DNA of 64,000 nucleotides from Celoporthe dispersa (lineage: Eukaryota; Ascomycota; Sordariomycetes; Diaporthales; Cryphonectriaceae), in the NCBI GenBank assembly GCA_016584495.1, contig WAID01000003.1, forward strand, positions 6,342,501 to 6,406,500, given 5' to 3'. Positions 32,532-43,136 of this stretch are shown in pieces (positions within the stretch are counted from its first letter, which is position 1; every line of letters starts with the position of its first letter). Both the position numbers and the translations under genes were made by a program. Under the pieces are notes generated by a model. It made no database searches and had not been told where the DNA came from. It saw only the letters and a list, made by a program, of their open reading frames with translations.

Positions 32532-34599
32532 ATGGTCGGTGTACCTCGTAGCAAGGGATGCAGCCTCTGTGTCAAGAGGAGGGTGAAGTGCGATCAGGCC
32601 CGTCCCGGTACGTCCGCCGGTCTGCTGTGTACACCACAGCGCCCCTTGCCCCCTCCCCCCCAAGCAGTGCAGCACGCCGACCAGCTAACACATCATCTCC
32701 CCCCATCCCGTGTGTCATGTAGCATGCGGAAACTGTGTCAAGTACCGCGCCGAGTGCCCAGGCTATGACAAGAACCACAAGTTCGTCGACGGTAAACATG
32801 CCGTCCGGACCAGGAGGGGAGGTCAGCACCGGGAACTTCTGCCGCCGTTTGAGACCCGGAGGAACTTCTCCTCCCCTCCGGAGACGCCGGCAGGGCAGCC
32901 TGGCCTGCCGGCCCGAGGAGAGAGGACGTTGCTTCTACGGCCGTGATCACCACCGTCGCCACCGCCTCTGAAGCCGGCAGCTGTTCTACCGGAGGAGGCC
33001 AGCGCCAGGGGAATATCACATGGCAGCCTACCGCGATCCCTATCTCCCTGCGTGATGATGCCGTCCCGCTGGTGCACAGCCTGATAAGCCAGCTGTTTGT
33101 CATGCACGCCCAAGAGGAGGTCATCTTTAGTACGTCTTCTTCTTCTTCTTTTTCATCCTCCTCCTCCTCATCGTCCCTCTCGCTGACACAAAAGTTGTTG
33201 GGCCGGCAGGCGCACCATGGTTCACTTCTATCCTCAACCACCTCGGCAAGGTCACGCTGCTGGACACGGCCGTCACGGCCTTCACCATACAGCTAGTAGG
33301 CAAGTCCAAGGGCGACGCCGCGATCATCTACAGGAGCCGAGAGATGTACGGCCGGGCCCTAGCGTCTCTACAGAGGGCACTGAATCATCCTGTTGCCTGG
33401 AAGAGCGCAGAGACGCTGGCCACTACTGTCATATGTTGTATCTTTGAGGTAAGTCATCATATCCCTTGCCTTCCTGTCTATGTGTATATATGTATACCCC
33501 GCTCGGAATGCTGACTGTGTGTTTTATTTTTATTTTTTTCCCTTAAAAAGCTATTTGCTGGCACACAGAATCCCCTTACTTGGATGCTGCATGCCACTGG
33601 TGTCGGCAAGTTGGTCCAGCAGCGTGGTCCTGCTTCCTTCTCATCACCCTTTGATAGGGCCTTGTTGAGGAGTATCCGGCCTATACTTGTGAGTACTATC
33701 TTGGTATTGCCTTCTCTGCGGCTGTACCTCATCTCTGCACAAAAATACAGCTCCCGGGTGTCTGGGTCTATAGTAACTCACCCAAACAGATCTCCAAGTC
33801 CATCTTCGCCGGCCAGGAGTGTTTTCTGGACCGCCCCAGGTGGAAGAGACTCTCGGGCCGCCTGACCCTCGACGCCCACCCCAACCACCACCATCCCCAA
33901 GCCCAAGCCGTCCCCGACCACCCGCCCGACATGTCGTCGTCGTCGTACTCTATAAGATGGTCCTCTGGCGCTCACCAAGACCCCTACTTCGTCCTCGGCG
34001 CCGAGATGCCCAGCGTGGTCCGCGTGGGTTACAATGTCCGCCACAGCAGGAAACGCGGCATCGAGCCGGACCCGGACCAGATCAACGAGCTGCGGCCCAG
34101 GTGCGAGAGGCTGCGCGCCGACTTTCTCGCGTGGTTCGAGCGGTCCCAGGCCACAGGTGCCCTTGCGGGCCCCGTCTGCGTGCCCTCTGCCGACCCGGCC
34201 TCGCCGTTTGAGATGGTGCTTCGGTTTCGGAGCCCTTGGGAGGGTGCCATGGTGATAGGGTACTGGGCCAATCTCTTGATCCTGCAGGAGTGTCTGAACC
34301 AGTGCGGGACGGGGTCGGAGCGGCCGTTCGAGGAGAGCAACGTGAGGATCGCGACGGACATCCTGCGGGCGATGGAGTATGTCGGGCATGGGCTTATGGG
34401 CCCGCACCGGGTGGGATATGGGCTGCGGGTTGCTTATGACTTTGTGGATCGGCCCCTGCAGCTCTGGGCGCTGATGCTGGTGGAGAAGTACAACCCGCAG
34501 TACGAGTCCGTGTCGAGGGATGTGTATCCTGAGAACCCCGTCATTCACGGCGAGGAGGACAACCAGGTGGACCCGAGAGGCTCGTCGCTATGGGCATAG
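32532..34599 (+). CDS. Zn2Cys6 (Gal4-type) transcription factor, frameshifted
   Basis: Five exons: 32532-32607, 32723-33129, 33210-33448, 33551-33688 and 33790-34599. The corrected product is about 556 residues. Splicing of exons 1 and 2 assembles the zinc cluster: Cys 10, 13, 20, 27, 30 and 37, in C-x2-C-x6-C-x6-C-x2-C-x6-C spacing, with the basic KRRVK stretch after Cys13. The C-terminal part (WFTSILNHLGKVTLLDTAVT onward, and FEMVLRFRSPWEGAMVIGYW) resembles the fungal-specific domain of DUF3468-type regulators. It presumably binds CGG-containing promoter sites; targets are unknown. The frame breaks between about 32870 and 32935, most simply by a missing C in GGCCCGAGG (about 32918), since the following exon continues EDVASTAVITTVATA one base earlier. 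The gene lies 870 bases upstream of a secreted-protein gene in the same orientation. Confidence 0.82.
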
Positions 34600-35470
34600 G
34601 ACCCTAGGACGGATGGGCTGGGACTCGGGAGGAGACGGGCTGCCGAGGGACGACGACCTGGTCGCTGCACCAGGTCTCCTTCATCTTCAGGCCGTCATCC
34701 TCGTCCTCGTCGTCGTCGAGCAACACCCGGCTTGAGACACTGCGCAGCCTTTCACGAACGGCTCAGCACATGATCCAGACTTCGGGGGGACAGGCAGCGA
34801 CAGGAGACACATGGACGACCCGAGAACGAATGACGATGCACGATGGAGGACGATAGAAGGTCTCTCCAGGCAGCAGATGTGCACATCCGCCACTCCCGCT
34901 CACGATGTCGCCTGTGTTCCCCTCCTTGCCTCGGCAGATATTCATCTCGATCTCTCCGCGTACGCGCGTGTCCCGCGGCGGGGAAAGCACGGATGACGGC
35001 ATCGAGTCTTGTACTATCAAACACACAGCATCCATGTCGGACGTCGGCCGCACCCCCCTGGGAGGAGAGCCACTGGCCTGTCAGGTCCCAAGACCACCTT
35101 TCGGGCCTTCTCTACGCAGAGTCACAAGCATTGTCGTCATCTGTGCTCGATGAGGACCGAGTCCTACGGTATGGCAGGAAGCGACAGTATGATCGTAGGA
35201 AGGAAGGAAGGAGGGCAAGAAAGAGGAGAGGAAGGGAGGAGGAGGAGGAGGCTACTTGCTACCGATGACACTGCTGTTGACCTCGTCCAACCCAGCCCAC
35301 GGTCTCTGTCTCTTTATTCAAATACTCATCTGCCTTCTTCGTCTCCTCATTTTCCCCCACGACCTTCCCACGTCTTTAAACCTCGAGGTAGTCTGCCCCT
35401 CTGCCCTGACAAGCATCTCCTCCCCTTCAAAACAGACCCTCAACACTCATCCGACATCCACCCGTCCATC
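34600..35470. promoter_or_regulatory. Intergenic region upstream of the secreted 114-residue protein
   Basis: No gene is supportable. The final 200 bases before the ATG at 35471 are CT-rich with repeated TCTTCATCT/CTCC blocks, a typical fungal leader, and a GAGGAGGAGG run lies near 35238-35251. Confidence 0.35.
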
Positions 35471-35815
35471 ATGAAGCCCAAAACCCTTCTTGCGCTCTGC
35501 CTCACCGCCGCCGGCGCGGTGGCCGCCCCTCAGCTACCTCTCTTGTCGAGAACTCGAGCGCCTGCCCCTTTAGTCACCACGGCTGCCTTGGGCGGTACCA
35601 CACCCTCCATCCTCGTCGCAGCACGCGACACCATCACGACGGTCCCGACGACCAGCCGCGACGCGCCGAGGTCCTGGCACCCCTTCTCGTGGCCCTCGGA
35701 CTGGCCTTTTGTTCCTCACGTCGAGGACCAGGAGACCGTAGACGAGGCCGCCCCGACAGTGGTCACGACAGCCGGTGCGGGTGCCACCGACACCCTGCTC
35801 ACCAGCCGCCAATGA
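35471..35815 (+). CDS. Small secreted Thr/Ala-rich protein
   Basis: A single exon of 114 residues. MKPKTLLALCLTAAGAVAAP is a strong signal peptide with a VAA-P cleavage region. The mature part has no cysteine, is rich in Thr, Ala and Pro, and contains WHPFSWPSDWPF. Lack of cysteines and low complexity argue against a classical disulfide-bonded effector. A cell-wall-associated or apoplastic role is possible. I recognise no family. Conservation of the start context (CCATCATGAAG) and the pyrimidine-rich leader support it being a real gene. Confidence 0.55.
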   Translation: MKPKTLLALCLTAAGAVAAPQLPLLSRTRAPAPLVTTAALGGTTPSILVAARDTITTVPTTSRDAPRSWHPFSWPSDWPFVPHVEDQETVDEAAPTVVTTAGAGATDTLLTSRQ

Positions 35816-36244
35816 GCCCTTGTCACGACGAGGCCTGTCCCAGAGATCAGTTCGGAGGCGGTTTGCAATTTGTCTAGTGGCATATGTACTGGGTGATGAG
35901 CATACAAGGCAGTGATCAGAGGAAGGCGGTTCTTGCGGAAGGCATTACTTGGCGTGATCCGCTGCATGCTCGGCTTTTTTATGAGGCAGACGGAGGACAT
36001 TGAGAGCTCCAGGAGCTGCTCTCCCCTGGGGCGTCATGATTCTGCAGATTGTTATTATTGATACTTTGGCAGGTTGATGCATATCTTCTGGTGGGCTCTC
36101 AAGTATTCAGCAAATGCGAGATCCGGGTTCCAACCATATTACCCAGTTTTGCCGTAGAAGTGTCCCTGCTCTCCATCCATCTCACGTCTTGTTGTGCCCT
36201 ACCCCTTCCCACGACCTCGCACCTGCTGCACACCCACCCGCCCG

Positions 36245-38450
36245 TCAGGCATAGTCCAGCCCACCCGAGCTCCTATTCCTCACCAGCGTCGCCCGGTCCA
36301 GACTCTGCCGCGAGGAGGAACTCTTAGTCCCAGTAGGCGGTGTCGCCGCCAGCCCCTCCACGCTCTGCCGCGGCGTCGAGCCGGCCTCCATGGTGTCGAC
36401 GGCAGAGTAGGGGGCCTCCTCCGCCTCGTCGCGGATGAGGTGGATGAACCACGCCGACGCACCGACGGTCACGCCCCCTATGGCCATGACGATGGCGATG
36501 GAGTGGTCGCCGGGGGTGCCGCGGGGTTTCTGGAAGATCTTGAAGATGAGGCTGGAGCCGACGGTGGCGATGATCTGCGGGGCGGCGATGGCCATGTTGT
36601 GGATGCCCAGGATGACGCCGGCCTGGTCGGTCTCGGTCTCGCCCTCGCCGTCGTCGTCGAGCTTGTGGTCCTGGTCGGAGGTGTAGCCGTCGAACCGGGA
36701 GGGAGGGGCGGCAACAACAACGGCGGCGGCGGCGGAGGAAGATGGGCCGGCGGGGCAGGGGCTGGCAGGAGGGGGAGGAGGCGTGCATCCTCTGGCGGGC
36801 GAGGGCGTCGCGGCGGCTGATCTCGGCGCTGATGATGGCGAAGGGGGCCCAGAGGGTCAGGGCCCAGGTGATGCCCACGAGGCCGACGAGGACGGTGGCG
36901 GCGGGGACGGTGCGGACGATGACGGTGCAGAGCATGCTGGCCATGAACAGCAGCTGTGAGAACATCCAGGCGCGGCGGAGGGTCAGGCCGGGGATGACGA
37001 GACGGTCTGTCCAGGGTCTGTTGTTGTTGTTGTTGCTGCTGCTGCGGGGGGGAGGTGGAAGGGCCCTCGCCCGGTGCCGCGCCGCCGACGGGCTGGCTGT
37101 CGTAGGTCGGCGCGATGAAGAAGGGTAGGAAGACGTTGGTGGTCAGGCTGGTGACGGCGAAGATGAGCAGGGCAAAGGTGCCCACCCGGGTCGCCCTCTC
37201 GTAGAGCTGGTCCACCTCCTCGGGGGTCATGTGGGGGTTCTCCTCGAGGTACGGCTGGACGTAGATCTCGCCGATGTAGGAGGACGTGTAGAAGAGCATG
37301 GGGAAGAAGCCGACCCAGGCGCAGAACTGCACGGTGCACACCTTCTTCGTCTGCGGCGGGAGCCTCCTGACGGACGTGAAGAGCTTGACGAAGAAGGAGA
37401 GCGGCCCCGGCCGCCGCGAGGCCGGGCGGGGCCCGTCGAGGCGCGGGTCTCTCTCCCTGATGGCCATGCTCACCAGCACGGTGCCTCCCAGGGCCACACT
37501 GGCGATGGCGCAGAGGCACTTGAACTGGGTGTCGCCGAGCCACCACAGGATCCTAGGGAGGTCCGCGTAGCCGGCGATGTAGCCGATGATGTTGCCGACG
37601 CCCGTGATCCTGCTGGCCATGGCGTTGGCGGCCTCTTGCTGGTGGGCTGGGGCGCAGTCGACGATGAAGGCGCGGATCGCAGCCTGGACTGGCGAGGGGG
37701 TGCGTGAGGGTTCAGCAAGCTGGCAGCATAGCCCTGCGGAGGGGGGGAGCGGAGGGGCGGGCGCGGCTCACCTGTGTTGATGGAGAAGTCGAGGATGTAA
37801 ACCCACAGCACGGCAAAGACGATAGTGGTCACCCTGACCCCCTGCGAGGCCGGGTCTGCGCCGAAGAGGCCCAGGAGCCCGCCGACGATATCCTTAGACC
37901 AGGCGAGGATCATCAGCGAGGCCATGGTGGCCGCAGCGCCGCCGAGCATGAACGGCTTCCTCTTGCCCCAGGAGACCCTGCACCTGTCGCTCAGCATGCC
38001 GACGTAGGGCTGCACCAGCGTGCCCGTCAGCGGGCCGGCGATCCAGACCAGGGCCATGAGCGACTTGCTCAGGCCGAGCGACAGCAGGTACGGCGAGCCG
38101 TTGGACAGCTCGACCGACCAGGCGATCTGCAGGCCCCCGATGCTTATGGTCAGCAGGACGAGGTACCATATGCTCTTGGTAGACTGGGACCCGTCGCGGT
38201 CCGCAGCGCGGGGGCGGCCTGGCGCCAGGAACCCATGCCGCTCGTGAGAGCTCGAGGCCGAGGAGAGCAGGGGTGACGCCTCGTCGGCCTCGTCGTCCTG
38301 CCTGTCGCCCGCGTGGGGGACCTCGACGGAGATGCTACCTCGCACCGGGGCGGCCGGAGCCTGACGGCCCGGCGGAAGGGTCTGTGGATCGGGTCCCTCG
38401 GAGGCCCCGGCGCCTCCTCCGTCTGAAGACCCGGCTTTTGGCGACGTCAT
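36245..38450 (-). CDS. SLC45/sucrose-type MFS transporter, two frameshifts
   Basis: Two exons, 38450-37772 and 37688-36245; corrected length about 706 residues. A long hydrophilic N-terminus precedes the first membrane segment (SIWYLVLLTISIGGLQIAWS). WSVELSNGSPYLLSLGLSKS and GPLTGTLVQPYVGMLSDR, followed by WGKRKPFMLGG, are hallmarks of the SLC45/GPH sucrose and alpha-glucoside symporters, 12-helix proteins that import disaccharides with protons. Exon 2 resumes VQAAIRAFIVDCAPAHQQE, the conserved mid-protein loop. The frame shifts twice: within the CAG/CAA repeat encoding poly-Gln (37018-37044), after which TDRLVIPGLTLRRAWMFSQL continues, and at a five-base run at 36771-36775, after which SRFDGYTSDQDHKLDDD and GVILGIHNMAIAAPQ continue. 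Treating each as one extra base makes the total length divisible by three. Gln- and Ala-rich cytoplasmic loops are species-specific. Confidence 0.82.
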
Positions 38451-40283
38451 GCGTACAGGAGCCGGACCGCCGTATACGTGTTTGTGTCGTGCCAGGGATC
38501 GAGCATCCAGTTCTCAGAGCTCGGCCCTGGTAATCGTGCCTGGCCGGCTCCTATGGCTCTCCTGAAGAAGTCTCTGGACGAATTTCTGACTTTTTTTTCC
38601 TTTCTCCCTTTCCCAGCTGTTTGATCCTCGTGAGGGGATTTCATATGGCACCCATGAATTCGAGTAGGATGGAAGAAGAGAAAAGAAAAAACAAGAGAGG
38701 GAGGGAGAAGGAAAATGATACGTGGGCGTGTAGCCTTCGTAGGAGGGAGGACAAAGGAATGTGTCGGGGTGGCTGTTTAACGTCAATGCGCGGTCCGTGG
38801 TGCAGACGGAGGAGGAGTTGATTAGATGGGACAACGATCTTCTCCTTCGCTCTGAGGATGAATACGTGTGTAATTGGTCTGGGAAGGTTGATGGTACGGG
38901 AGGGAAAGAGAAGGAGGAACGTAGAGCAGAGGCGTCCATGTCGCGATTCCTGCATGCCGACAGGGCTGAGCGCTGGGCTGAGAGGGCAGGGCGCCAAGGC
39001 TAAGCCTGAACCTGAGCCTGAGCCTAAGCCTGAAGCTCAACGTCACAGGGTGCTGAGGTCCCCTGTCCTCCAGGCTGTTCCCGTGGCCACACAGCGTGAC
39101 AGGGGGTCTGGTTCCTATTTCTTTTTTTTTTCCCCCCAGACATTTCATTATTTTTTTTCCCCCCTCCCACGTGTCTCAAGGTCCTTGGGGCTCCATCAGC
39201 AGACAGATAATAGTTTCTTTTTTCCCTACCCAAGCTACCAATTTACCAATTTGTCTTGTTACTATGGAACATAGCAGAGGTGTGTGTGTGGTACGTAGAC
39301 GCAAACGGGTGTCAGGAGACCTGAAAGACAAGAAGAAGAAAATAAATAAATACAAATACAATGAGAGAAGGAAAGGAAACGCATACTAGGGAGAGTCACT
39401 TTCTGAAACGGGGACTAATCTGTACTGATACGGCAGGTCCACAGCACGCTATGTACTATGTATATTGTAGCAGCTACGGGGCTGGCTGGTCCCTGTAGCC
39501 TCCTCCTCTAGTGGCTGTCTGTACATTGTATGTACCGCGATATGTACCACAGTACTTTGTACATACTACCATTCAGTGGTGGGTCTGCACCGACAGGACA
39601 GATTCTTGGTAGTGACGATTCCAGAAGCCAGAGACAACAGTCTATATATACATAATACATGGCTATAAATAAATCTACTTCCTGGAGACAGGTGAGCATC
39701 CCATGAACCCTAACCCTCGTCTCGTCTGATCATACAGTACAAGGCGTGGGTGGATCGCGCGGGTGGGGCCGAAGTGGACAGGTTGACAAGGGCAGAGGAT
39801 AGCGCAGAGGCCAGGCCGCAGAAGTTCCCAGCCTGAGCTCCGTGGCCGACATTGGAACTCGCGGATTGCGTCGTCATGTCTCTCACTCTCACTCTCTCTC
39901 CTCTGCTCATCACCATGTGCTGCCGCCTTGTCCTCCCCTCGTCCTCCACCACCACCACCACCACTGTCCTCGCTCCTCCATCCGCAATACTGCGCCTGGC
40001 GGTCTCTTTTCTGATTACTTAGGCTCACCTCTCGGGAGGCTGGTTGGCGTCGGAGAGTACTCTGGACCTGCAGGTCCAGTCCAGTCCCAAGACCAGAATC
40101 CAGAGTCCAAGATTTCCTCCGAGATCCCATGTGTCGACCACGTCCGCTACGAGGCCACCCATCGTGACGGTCCAACCCCGCCGCTACCCATCCTTTGACG
40201 CCCTGCCCTTCTCTCTCTCTTTTTCTCTCTCCCCTCTACCATCGACTCATCCGAACGGCCCCTCCTGAGTGTGGACCCCGACC
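38451..40283. promoter_or_regulatory. Divergent promoter region of transporter and nhx1 genes
   Basis: This lies between two divergently transcribed transporter genes. It contains a hexamer-like CCTGAG/CCTAAG repeat at 39005-39033, repeated CACCACCACC at 39949-39963, and CT-rich sequence before the nhx1 start. No gene is supportable. Confidence 0.4.
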
Positions 40284-42696
40284 ATGCTCGACAGCCTGTT
40301 CGCCGGCGCCGTCGACCTTTCCCGTATGCGCCCCCGTCATTTTCTCCCTCCTCCTCCTCCTCCTTCTCTTCCGTGAGGTGTGCTTTGAAGACGGTGCTGA
40401 CATTCTCCTCTGCAGGGCGCGCGGCTGAGGAGACCGACCCTGACGGTACGAAGCCCTCTGGACTCCGATCCCCCCCCCTCCTTCCCACGCCGGCGCGGTC
40501 GCGACGGGAGAGCTGACGAGATATATCATGAGCAGGAGAGGATGCCTCCGAGAAGGAGATCTACGCATCATGGGCCATCTTCATCCTCATCATGCTGATG
40601 ATAGTGGCCCTCTTCACCAGCTACTTTCTACAGCAGAAGAAGGTGACGGCCATACATGAGACGGTCGCGTCCATCTTTGCCGGTGCGCGCCCTCTCTCTC
40701 TCTTTCTCTGTCTCCTTACGAGGTCCGAGGGCTGACGGCTAACGTGATGCGCCTAGGCATGATCGTCGGCCTGACCCTGCGCGTCGCCGGCGGTGAGACC
40801 CTCCAGAACCTCGTCAGCTTCGACTACCAGATCTTCTTTAACCTCCTCCTGCCCCCCATCATCCTGTCCTCGGGCTACGAGCTGCACCAGAGCAACTTCT
40901 TCCGGAACATCGGGACGATCCTGACCTTTGCCTTCGCCGGCACCTTCCTCTCCGCCGTCGTCATAGGCGTCATATTATGGGTGTACACGCGGATCCCCCT
41001 CGACGGCCTGGACATGGGCTGGGTGGACGCCATCTCGGTCGGCGCGACGCTGTCTGCCACGGACCCCGTCACCATCCTGGCCATCTTCAACTCGTACAAG
41101 GTCGACCCCAAGCTCTACACCATCATCTTTGGCGAGTCCATCCTGAACGACGCCATCGCCATCGTCATCTTCGAGGCCGCCCAGAAGTCCAAGACGGGCG
41201 CCGCCCACATGTCCGGCGTCGCGAGCCTCTTCTTTGGCATCGGCACCTTCCTGTTTGACTTCTTTGGCAGCCTGGCCATCGGCGTGGCCGTCGGCATCGC
41301 CGCTGCCCTCAGCCTCAAGTACACCTATGTGCGGAGGTACCCCAAGATCGAGAGCTGTCTGATCGTGCTGATCGCCTACTCTACATATTTCTTCTCCCAA
41401 GCCATCAAGATGTCAGGTACGTCGCCCCCCCCCCTCCCCCCACCGCGCCCGGCCCCGCGGCCCTCCTGGCGGCAAACAGGCCGGCAGCACACAGGGAACG
41501 AACCCCTGGACCTCGCAGGACTTTGAGAGCTAAAGATAAAAATAACGTATAGGTATCGTGTCCCTGCTCTTCTGCGGCATCACGCTCAAGCACTACGCCT
41601 ACTTCAACATGTCCAGGAGGACCCAGCTCACGACCAAGTACATCTTCCAGGTCCTGGCCCAGCTCTCCGAGAACTTCATCTTCATCTACCTCGGGCTGTC
41701 GCTGTTCACCGGGGACGGCCTCGAGTACAAGCCCTGTTCACCATCGTCACGGTCCTGGCTGTCTGTGCTGCGAGGTGGGTGGCCGTCTTCCCGCTGTCGA
41801 GGGCCATCAACTGGTTTATCCGGTACCGGGCCCGCCGCCGCGGGATCATGGACCAGCCGGACGAGCTGCCCTACAACTACCAGGCGATGCTGTTCTGGGC
41901 AGGCCTCCGGGGCGCGGTGGGCGTGGCCCTCGCCGCGCTCATCACGGGCAACGACAGGTTTGCGCTCAAGGCGACAGTGCTGGTGGTGGTGGTCCTGACC
42001 GTGATCATATTCGGGGGCACGACGGCACGGATGCTGGAGATACTCAACATCCGGACCGGCGTGACGGAGGACCTCGAGTCGGACGACGAGTTCGACATCG
42101 AGGCGGTGCCCGGGGGCAGCTATTACAAGCGCGGCGGCACAGGCATCGGGTTCACCCCGCGGCGGGCAGGCTCCAGCCTCCACCTCGACCCCGTCGACGG
42201 CGGCGCCAACGGGAGGCGCAAGGCCGACCCGGCCGGGTGGGCATCCGGGCACAGGAGCCCGCACGGCATGGGCCGGCCTGGGAGCATGAGCCGCAAGGGC
42301 TCGAGGAACGCGCTCGACCCGGAGCAGGCGGACCTGCTCGGCAGCAACTCCAACAGCGTGACCGAGTCGGAGCTCGACAGCGACGTGGACATATCCGACC
42401 TGCCGCCCGCCGCGCCGAAGCGGAGGGCGAGCCCCGCACCCCCGGCGAACAACGGGGAGAGCTCGTCCACGTCAGCTGCCGGGACGACCGGCACCACCCG
42501 CGAGAGGTCGGTCACGCTGTCCGAGGGCGCCAAGTCGGCGGCGGGGGCACTCAAGCAGCTGCTCACGGCCGAGGACCCGTCGGCCCTGTTCAAGCAGCTA
42601 GACGAGGACTTTATCAAGCCGCACCTGCTGCTGGACGACGGGCGGGGTAGAGGAGGAGGGAGCGGACACGGGAGCCCGGGAGGAGCCAACGTGTAG
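40284..42696 (+). CDS. nhx1: Endosomal/vacuolar Na+(K+)/H+ exchanger, frameshifted
   Basis: Five exons: 40284-40323, 40416-40445, 40536-40682, 40757-41416 and 41553-42696; corrected length about 673 residues. Two tiny 5' exons (40 and 30 bases) join into MLDSLFAGAVDLSRRAAEE before the first membrane helix (IYASWAIFILIMLMIVALFT). Family motifs are clear: FFNLLLPPIILSSGY (amiloride-binding helix), SATDPVTILAIF, GESILNDAIAIVIFE (the conserved acidic ion site), SRRTQLTTKYIFQ and GLRGAVGVALAALITG. Nhx1-type exchangers acidify and load late endosomes or vacuoles with Na+ or K+. The frame breaks at 41732-41734: EYKPC is read where EYKPLFTIVTVLAV is expected, so one C is missing in the CCC run. The C-terminal 200 residues are cytosolic and Ser/Gly-rich. 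Confidence 0.92.
40416..40445 (+). other. 30-base microexon of nhx1
   Basis: Ten codons' worth of sequence lies between CTCTGCAG and GTACGAAG splice sites. It is required to join the start exon to the GEDASEKEIYASWA exon in frame (both junctions phase 1). Confidence 0.75.
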
Positions 42697-42748
42697 TAGA
42701 CAAGAGAGAGAGAGAGAAAAGAGAAAAAGAGCAGAAGTGCGTTTCAAC

Positions 42749-42801
42749 GTGTGTGTGTATGTGTGTGTATGTGTGTGTGCGTGTGTGTGTGTGTGTGTGT
42801 A
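42749..42801. repeat. (GT)n microsatellite in nhx1 3' region
   Basis: GT repeats interrupted by two A substitutions begin about 50 bases after the nhx1 stop, so the array is probably transcribed in the 3' UTR. Confidence 0.9.
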
Positions 42802-43136
42802 CAGACAAGTCCTGATGTGCATTTCGAGGCGTTCTGGTAAGGGGAGGGAGGGTGATACATGTGAATTTGATCTCGGCAGGAGATCTCTTTTTTTTTTCTC
42901 TTCTTTTTTGGTCTAGAGTGAGAAAGAGGCTTTGGGTTGAGGTGATGTTTGCTGTTGCTGCTGTAAATCACACGATTCCGAGGCGTTAAGGAGGTTCTAT
43001 AGCATACCGATCCATCATCGCACACTCTAGACGGCTGCGGTGGGATGAATAGCTTGAGAATATACATACATACATACATACATATATATTTATATATATA
43101 TCACCATTATCCAACCAACGTGGTCTTGTCTGGCTC

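Noticed and set aside
32532..38450. Secondary-metabolite gene cluster
   Set aside because: A transcription factor and a transporter are present but no polyketide, peptide or terpene synthase or tailoring oxidase is found nearby.
39700..39716. Telomere-like CCCTAACCCT
   Set aside because: Fewer than two full units, flanked by unique sequence and genes on both sides; chance occurrence.
42123..42689. 188-codon antisense frame over the nhx1 C-terminus
   Set aside because: Mirror of GC-rich sense coding sequence; the sense frame carries the conserved exchanger continuation.
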